NCBI GenBank assembly: GCA_036744635.1
Contig: DAIOHQ010000161.1
Location: 1 to 11,512 of the forward strand
Reading direction: 5' to 3'
DNA: 11,512 bases
Source of the DNA: DAIOHQ01 sp036744635
GTDB lineage: Bacteria > Planctomycetota > Phycisphaerae > Tepidisphaerales > Tepidisphaeraceae
The notes under the pieces were generated by a model, which saw only the letters and a list, made by a program, of their open reading frames with translations, had not been told where the DNA came from and searched no databases. A program made the translations under genes and the position numbers. The first letter of the stretch is position 1. The number at the start of each line of letters is the position of its first letter. Shown piece after piece: positions 6,260-11,512 of this stretch.

Positions 6260-9200
6260 CTACTTCTGCAGCGCCGGCGACGGAGATGTCCCCGACGTAC
6301 CGCCCGGCCGCACCTCGAAGCCCCGTTCCTTCGTGGCCTTGCGGCCCAGCAGCAGGATCGGGGTGGCGATGGCAACCGACGAGTACGTGCCGACTAATAT
6401 GCCAACCAGCATCACGAAAGTAAAGCCGTGAATGCCCGGCCCGCCGACGATGTACATTACCAGCACGGTGGACATGGTGGTGCCCGCGGTCAGCAGCGTG
6501 CGCGACAGGGTCTGGTTGATCGAGTCGTTGACGATGCGCCGCGACAGGTGGCCGAACTTGCCGCGGTTCTCGCGGATGCGGTCGAAGACCACGATGGTGT
6601 CGATCATGGAATAGCTCATGATCGTCAAAATCGCGGCGACCAGCGTGAGGTTTACCCGGAACGGCTCGATCAGCAGCCAATGGCCGAGGAACGTGTTTCC
6701 GATGTAATGGGAAATGCCGACCGCGGCCAGCACCAGCAGGGTATCGTGAACCATCGCCACCACGCAGGCGGTGCCGTAGGTGAGGTTGCCGAAGCGCAGC
6801 CAGATGTAGGCCATGATCACCGCCAGCGAAAGCAGCAGAGCCATGATGGCGTCTTTCTGGGTGTCGCCGGCGACCTGGGCGTTGAAGTTCTGCACGCGCT
6901 GAAGCTGCGGCGGCTTGTTGACCGCTTCTCCCACCAGCTTCCATGTCGGGTCGACCAATTCGCTCTGCCATTTGGCGGCGTCCTGGGAATAGGGCAGGCG
7001 CTGGTCGGCGATCAGGATCATGGCCGCAGCAGTCGGCTTGTCCTCCGGGCCGTCGGCGACCACTTCGAAATCACGATAAGGTATGGGAGTGGGGCTGGCC
7101 TCGCGCTGGCGTTCGATGCGGGAATGAATTTCCTTGGGCGAAAGCGGCGGGTCGAGGTTGACCAGCTTGATGGCAGCGCCGCCGATGTAGGTTTGCCAGT
7201 GCGCTGGGGTAAAGCTGTTGAGCGTCGGCGGCTGCTCGGCGGTGATCGGCACGATGGCGCCGCTTTCGATGGCGGCATCGCTCTTCTCGTCCATGTGCTC
7301 GAACTTGGAGCGCAACTCCATGTGCAGGTTTTCGCCGAACGCGCTCAAAACCGCTTCTTTAACGGCCGGGGCGTCGGTGTTGGGGGTCACGGCCTCATAC
7401 ACCAGGTTGTCGTTGCCGATCTGCACCACCGCCAGGCTGGGCAGGGCGCCGGGAAACTGATCGAGCTTGTCGCGTACCTTCTTAAGCTCCATCGGCTTCT
7501 TCAGCTCGAAGGTGACCGACGTTCCGCCGGCAAACTCGATGTCAAACATTTCGCGCTGCTTGACCTTGACGAAAAAGGCGATCAGGCCGAGCACGGTGAG
7601 AATCACGCTGGTGGCGATGAAATAGCGCGCCTTGGCCATCCAGTCGATGTTGGGGCGCAGAAATTTGTCCCACTTGGGATACGACAACGGCAGGCTGCCG
7701 AGGTGGGATACGCCATACTTCTCGATCAGGATCATGAAGATGGTTTTGGTGACGAACAGGGCGGTGAACAAGCTGCTGACGAGGCCGAAGAGCAGGGTCA
7801 GGCCAAAGCCTTTGACTTCTTCGGAACCAAGCCAGTAGAGGATGAATGCAGTAATAATCGTGGTGACGTTGGCGTCGAGAATGGCGCTCCAGGCCTTGTC
7901 GTAGGCGGTGCGGATGGCAGCGCGCAGAGAAACGCCGCGATGCTGCTCTTCGCGCAGGCGTTCAAAGATCAGCACGTTGGCATCGACCGATGCGCCGATG
8001 GTAAGCACGATGCCGGCGATGCCAGGAAGCGTGAAGGTGGCGTCGATGGCGGCCATGGCGCCCAGGATCAGCAAGACGTTCATCACCACCGCGATGGTGG
8101 CCACCACGCCGGCCAGGTGGTAGTAGACGATCATGAAGACCGCGACGACCGCCAGCCCGATGATGCAGGAGAGCAGGCCGGCGCGAAGGTTGTCCTCGCC
8201 AAGCTGCGGCTTGATGGTCTGCTCGGAGATCGGCTCGTCGGCAAGCTGGGCGGGGAGAGAGCCGGCGTTCAGCGTGGAGATGAGGTAGTTCAGTTCTTCT
8301 TCGGTGTATCCCTTGTCGCCGGCCTCGATGTAGCCGGATTGGTTGATCTGGGTGTTTATGTTGGGGGCGCTGATGACCTTGTCGTCGAGGACGATCGCCA
8401 GCGCCTGGCCTTTATTGGCGCCGGTGAGGGTCCCGAAATAGTTGCCGCCCTGCACGTTGAATTTGAAGCCGACGACGGTCTTGCCGCCGTCCAACTGCTC
8501 GCGATAGGCGCTTTCCAAAGCCCACGGCTTGATGCCCGGGCCGTTGATCATCGAGCGCTCCGGCGTGATGTCGAGCAGGATGTACATCTTGCCGTTGTAT
8601 TCCTGGATCGGATAGTTGTAGGTCTTGAACTCCTCAGGCCGGGCGACTTCGTACCAGCGCAGGGTGTCGCCGGCCTTGGGGCGCGGGCCATCCTTCTTGA
8701 GCTGGGCGGCCATGGTCTGGATTTCCGGACCGGCATCCCGCGCGACGATGCGAAATTCCAGCACGCCCGAACCCTTGAGCAGCCGCTTCAATCCCGCCGC
8801 GTCGTCGATGGCGCCGCGCACGCCCTTGAAGGCATCGTGCATCGTCACGAAGTTGTCGATGGCGGCGATTCGGCTGGGGAAGTCCTTGTTTTCTTCGCGC
8901 AACTGCTTGAGCTTCGCCTCGCGCACGCTCTTGGTGGCATCGAGAATCGACTGCAGTTCGCTGACGTCGATGTTGGTGACGTTGAGCTGTTTTTTCAGTT
9001 TTTCATATTCGATGGTCGCGCTGGCCTGGGCGGCGGCATCCTTCTTTTCGCGGGCGGCCTGAATGCGATCCCAGGCGGAGGCCATCGCGCCATAGAGGTT
9101 GCCGCGGCTTTCGCTGGTCTGGGCGAGGCGGTTGATCTCATCGCGGCGGGCATCATGATTCTTGATGTCTTCGATGGCGTGGATCACATCGCCGATGCGC

Positions 9201-9577
9201 ACGTTGGTCTGCTGGAGCTGCTGCTGGGCCTTGGTGTAGTTTTCGCGAATTTTTTCGCTCTCGGCCGAGGTGCTGGTCAGGGGCATCTGGATTTCCAGAC
9301 GGGTGGGCCCTTGCGGACGCCAGACCAGGTTTTTCACGCCGTCGGGATCGACGCGCTTTTTCAGCGCCTGCATCACATCCCGCGACAGGTCGGGGCGGTA
9401 TTGGCCGTCATCGGGGAGCTTGATCTCGTAGATCAGCTTGGTGCCGCCGGCGATGTCGATGCCCGGCTTGAGGTTGGGATGAAGATCGCCTTTATAGAAG
9501 TAGGGGAAAATGAAATACAAGGCGAAGAGGAGCACACCGAGGATGGTGGCGACGCGGCCGGAATAATGGGTTTGCAT
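6260..9577 (-). CDS. secDF: SecD-SecF fusion protein, Sec translocase accessory subunit
   Basis: This is an inner-membrane RND-type protein that uses the proton gradient to help pull proteins out of the SecYEG channel. Its 1105 residues fuse SecD and SecF. In the SecD half, helix 1 is at about 9-28, followed by GIDIAGGTKLIYEI (39-52), the large periplasmic domain to about 465 with SLPAQL (440-445), and helices within 466-620. These include the GIVLTIGASVDANVLIFERL core, whose Asp is the conserved proton-relay position. The SecF half starts at about 640, with a helix at 652-671, FDIEFAGGTSVTFEL (678-692), and helices from 909 including SYSMIDTIVVFDRIRENRG. Two periplasmic regions are oversized: a charged, coiled-coil-like insertion at about 103-255 in SecD, and about 120 extra residues in the SecF loop (roughly 755-895). 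The start matches the family N-terminus, although no strong Shine-Dalgarno site is seen. yajC is 58 nt upstream. Confidence 0.97.
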   Translation of the reverse strand: MQTHYSGRVATILGVLLFALYFIFPYFYKGDLHPNLKPGIDIAGGTKLIYEIKLPDDGQYRPDLSRDVMQALKKRVDPDGVKNLVWRPQGPTRLEIQMPLTSTSAESEKIRENYTKAQQQLQQTNVRIGDVIHAIEDIKNHDARRDEINRLAQTSESRGNLYGAMASAWDRIQAAREKKDAAAQASATIEYEKLKKQLNVTNIDVSELQSILDATKSVREAKLKQLREENKDFPSRIAAIDNFVTMHDAFKGVRGAIDDAAGLKRLLKGSGVLEFRIVARDAGPEIQTMAAQLKKDGPRPKAGDTLRWYEVARPEEFKTYNYPIQEYNGKMYILLDITPERSMINGPGIKPWALESAYREQLDGGKTVVGFKFNVQGGNYFGTLTGANKGQALAIVLDDKVISAPNINTQINQSGYIEAGDKGYTEEELNYLISTLNAGSLPAQLADEPISEQTIKPQLGEDNLRAGLLSCIIGLAVVAVFMIVYYHLAGVVATIAVVMNVLLILGAMAAIDATFTLPGIAGIVLTIGASVDANVLIFERLREEQHRGVSLRAAIRTAYDKAWSAILDANVTTIITAFILYWLGSEEVKGFGLTLLFGLVSSLFTALFVTKTIFMILIEKYGVSHLGSLPLSYPKWDKFLRPNIDWMAKARYFIATSVILTVLGLIAFFVKVKQREMFDIEFAGGTSVTFELKKPMELKKVRDKLDQFPGALPSLAVVQIGNDNLVYEAVTPNTDAPAVKEAVLSAFGENLHMELRSKFEHMDEKSDAAIESGAIVPITAEQPPTLNSFTPAHWQTYIGGAAIKLVNLDPPLSPKEIHSRIERQREASPTPIPYRDFEVVADGPEDKPTAAAMILIADQRLPYSQDAAKWQSELVDPTWKLVGEAVNKPPQLQRVQNFNAQVAGDTQKDAIMALLLSLAVIMAYIWLRFGNLTYGTACVVAMVHDTLLVLAAVGISHYIGNTFLGHWLLIEPFRVNLTLVAAILTIMSYSMIDTIVVFDRIRENRGKFGHLSRRIVNDSINQTLSRTLLTAGTTMSTVLVMYIVGGPGIHGFTFVMLVGILVGTYSSVAIATPILLLGRKATKERGFEVRPGGTSGTSPSPALQK

Positions 9578-9635
9578 AAGGCGCTGGTTGCTAAGGACTC
9601 TGCTTCTTGCCGAACGAACAAGTCATACGCGGGGA

Positions 9636-10070
9636 CTACTTGCTGGTTTCCGTCTTGTCGTCGCCGAGCACGCGGTGAATGGCGTTTCGGGTGAACCACA
9701 TCTTGGCGTTGGTGGTTTCATCCACCTTCACCAGCACGCGGTCATCGCGGACGTCGACCACCTTGCCGATGATGCCGCCGATGGTCTGAATCTCATCGTT
9801 TTTCTTCAGTTGCTCGAGCATGCTCTCGCGCTTCTTGGTCTGGCCTTTCTTGTTCTTGAACACGAAGAGGTAAAAGATCGCGACGATCAGCAGGATCGGG
9901 ACAAACTGCAGGATGCCGGGAGGCGCCTGCTTGGCGGGCTGCGTGGAAGCGGCGCCGGGGGCGGCCGTGCCGGAAGCTGTCGTGCTCGGGGTGGCGGTGA
10001 CGGGGGCCACCGTGGTCGGAGCGGTCGTGGAAGAATCTGCGTCGGCAAGAATAAACGGGGAGAATGTCAT
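9636..10070 (-). CDS. yajC: YajC, Sec translocase accessory subunit
   Basis: This is a small single-pass membrane protein that associates with SecDF at the Sec translocon. It has 144 residues from the ATG at 10070. A Thr/Pro/Ala/Ser-rich stretch (about 12-50) precedes the membrane helix GILQFVPILLIVAIFYLFVF (52-71). The conserved YajC cytoplasmic domain follows: KKRESMLEQLKKNDEIQTIG, then GIIGKVVDVRDDRVLVKVDE and a NAKMWFTRNAIHRVL end. E. coli YajC has about 110 residues, so the N-terminal low-complexity segment is extra. The frame remains open upstream to an ATG at 10142, but those 24 residues are translated repeat DNA, so I rejected that start. AAAGGA lies only 3 nt before ATG 10070, a short spacing. 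The gene sits between tgt and secDF, the usual order in many bacteria. Confidence 0.95.
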   Translation of the reverse strand: MTFSPFILADADSSTTAPTTVAPVTATPSTTASGTAAPGAASTQPAKQAPPGILQFVPILLIVAIFYLFVFKNKKGQTKKRESMLEQLKKNDEIQTIGGIIGKVVDVRDDRVLVKVDETTNAKMWFTRNAIHRVLGDDKTETSK

Positions 10071-10104
10071 GGGTCCTTTTGTAAGGCGGCTCGTTGAATA
10101 ATTT

Positions 10105-10172
10105 CGTAGCACGGGCGTCTCGCCCGTGTGGTTGTACACCACAGTTCACACAACACGGGCGAGACGCCCGTG

Positions 10173-10177
<5 letters not shown>
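10105..10177. repeat. 25-bp inverted repeat with inner hairpin, REP-like, family 4 (CACGGGCG-TCT-CGCCCGTG)
   Basis: The arms at 10105-10129 and 10153-10177 are exact reverse complements. Each has the foot CGTAGCA and an internal 8-bp hairpin, CACGGGCG-TCT-CGCCCGTG. Between and partly overlapping them, TGTGGT-TGTAC-ACCACA (10127-10143) forms another perfect 6-bp hairpin with loop TGTAC. The same TGTAC core occurs in the second hairpin of family 2. The element fills the tgt-yajC gap inside an otherwise conserved gene block. Its right foot provides the tgt stop codon. Confidence 0.88.
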
Positions 10178-11321
<1,144 letters not shown>

Positions 11322-11393
11322 CAGTTGAGGGCGATCGTAGGGGACGAGAGGAGGGATGGGAAGAATAGTCGAGATGGCATTGGAGTGGTGATC

Positions 11394-11499
11394 GGTGGGG
11401 CAGACATTCTTGTCTGCCGCGGATGAATGTACCCATTCATCCGAATATTCGACTCGATGAGTACATCGAGTCGTGGCAGACAAGAATGTCTGCCCCACC
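11394..11499. repeat. Two family-2 50-nt units head-to-head, four hairpins
   Basis: Unit one (11394-11443) and inverted unit two (11450-11499) are separated by AATATT. Each has the same 25-nt constant part, one variable base, and a perfect 10-bp second hairpin. The second-hairpin arms are CGGATGAATG (11420-11429) in unit one and, on the plus strand, CGACTCGATG (11450-11459) in unit two. Loops are TACC, and TACT when read in the unit's own direction. The element lies 5' of tgt. In the 72 nt between it and the tgt start (11322-11393) I see no clear promoter or ribosome site. It closely matches the single unit at 2811-2860. Confidence 0.92.
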
Positions 11500-11512
11500 A
11501 ACTCCTGGCCCG

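Noticed and set aside
6428..9694. Long plus-strand open frame (1088 codons) antisense to secDF
   Set aside because: It mirrors secDF codon structure in GC-rich DNA. Its product is dominated by His, Gly, Asp, Val and Arg with no domain, and the opposite strand encodes an unmistakable SecDF.
10071..10142. Upstream extension of yajC to an ATG at 10142
   Set aside because: The extra 24 residues cover the repeat and lie outside the YajC family.
11394..11499. CRISPR-like array from the family 2 repeats
   Set aside because: There are only two local copies, in opposite orientation, with no equal spacers and no cas genes. The variable parts are hairpin arms, not spacers.
11322..11501. Upstream extension of tgt to an ATG at 11501
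   Set aside because: The 60 added residues are a translation of the palindromic element, and the Tgt family alignment begins at MLRYEL.

Overview
The window is GC-rich bacterial DNA, most likely from a planctomycete and perhaps Phycisphaerae-like. This placement is inference. It rests on a single fused SecD-SecF protein with enlarged periplasmic domains, frequent absence of clear Shine-Dalgarno sites, poorly recognisable secreted proteins, and many intergenic palindromes whose translations (GRDARAT-like, GQTFLS-like) turn up in predicted proteins of that group. No tRNA, rRNA, CRISPR array, transposase gene or phage gene was seen.

Layout. Positions 1-60 hold the 3' end of a plus-strand gene. 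A palindrome (99-151) separates it from a convergent two-gene peptide-uptake operon on the minus strand: oppA (1075-2778), then oppB (148-1071). A single two-hairpin repeat (2811-2860) lies in the oppA leader. Next comes an exported helical-repeat-like protein of unknown function (2888-4027, minus). The only complete plus-strand gene (4287-4877) is a small protein with two QW-like motifs of the prenyltransferase/terpene-cyclase fold. It is driven by a consensus sigma70-type promoter (TTGACA-18-TATAAT). A three-hairpin repeat (4897-4997) follows it.

The right half is one co-directional minus-strand block: tgt (queuosine tRNA modification), yajC, secDF, then a membrane-anchored double-LysM protein. 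tgt-yajC-secD-secF is a widely conserved bacterial neighbourhood. YajC and SecDF are accessory parts of the SecYEG translocase. The LysM protein is probably an export substrate or envelope protein, but that link is positional only.

The most interesting material is intergenic. Five clear palindromic elements and one degenerate one fall into at least four sequence families that share a design: a G-rich foot, usually GTAG or GTGG, followed by a short strong hairpin, often doubled head-to-head. This resembles REP/BIME elements mobilised by REP-associated tyrosine transposases (RAYTs). One family forms an exact 50-nt unit, present three times here. Its first hairpin is invariant. Its second has fixed geometry (10-nt arms, 4-nt loop), with 5 nt of each arm differing between copies while complementarity is kept. 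Two genes, oppB and tgt, take their TAG stop codon from the GTAG foot of an adjoining element.
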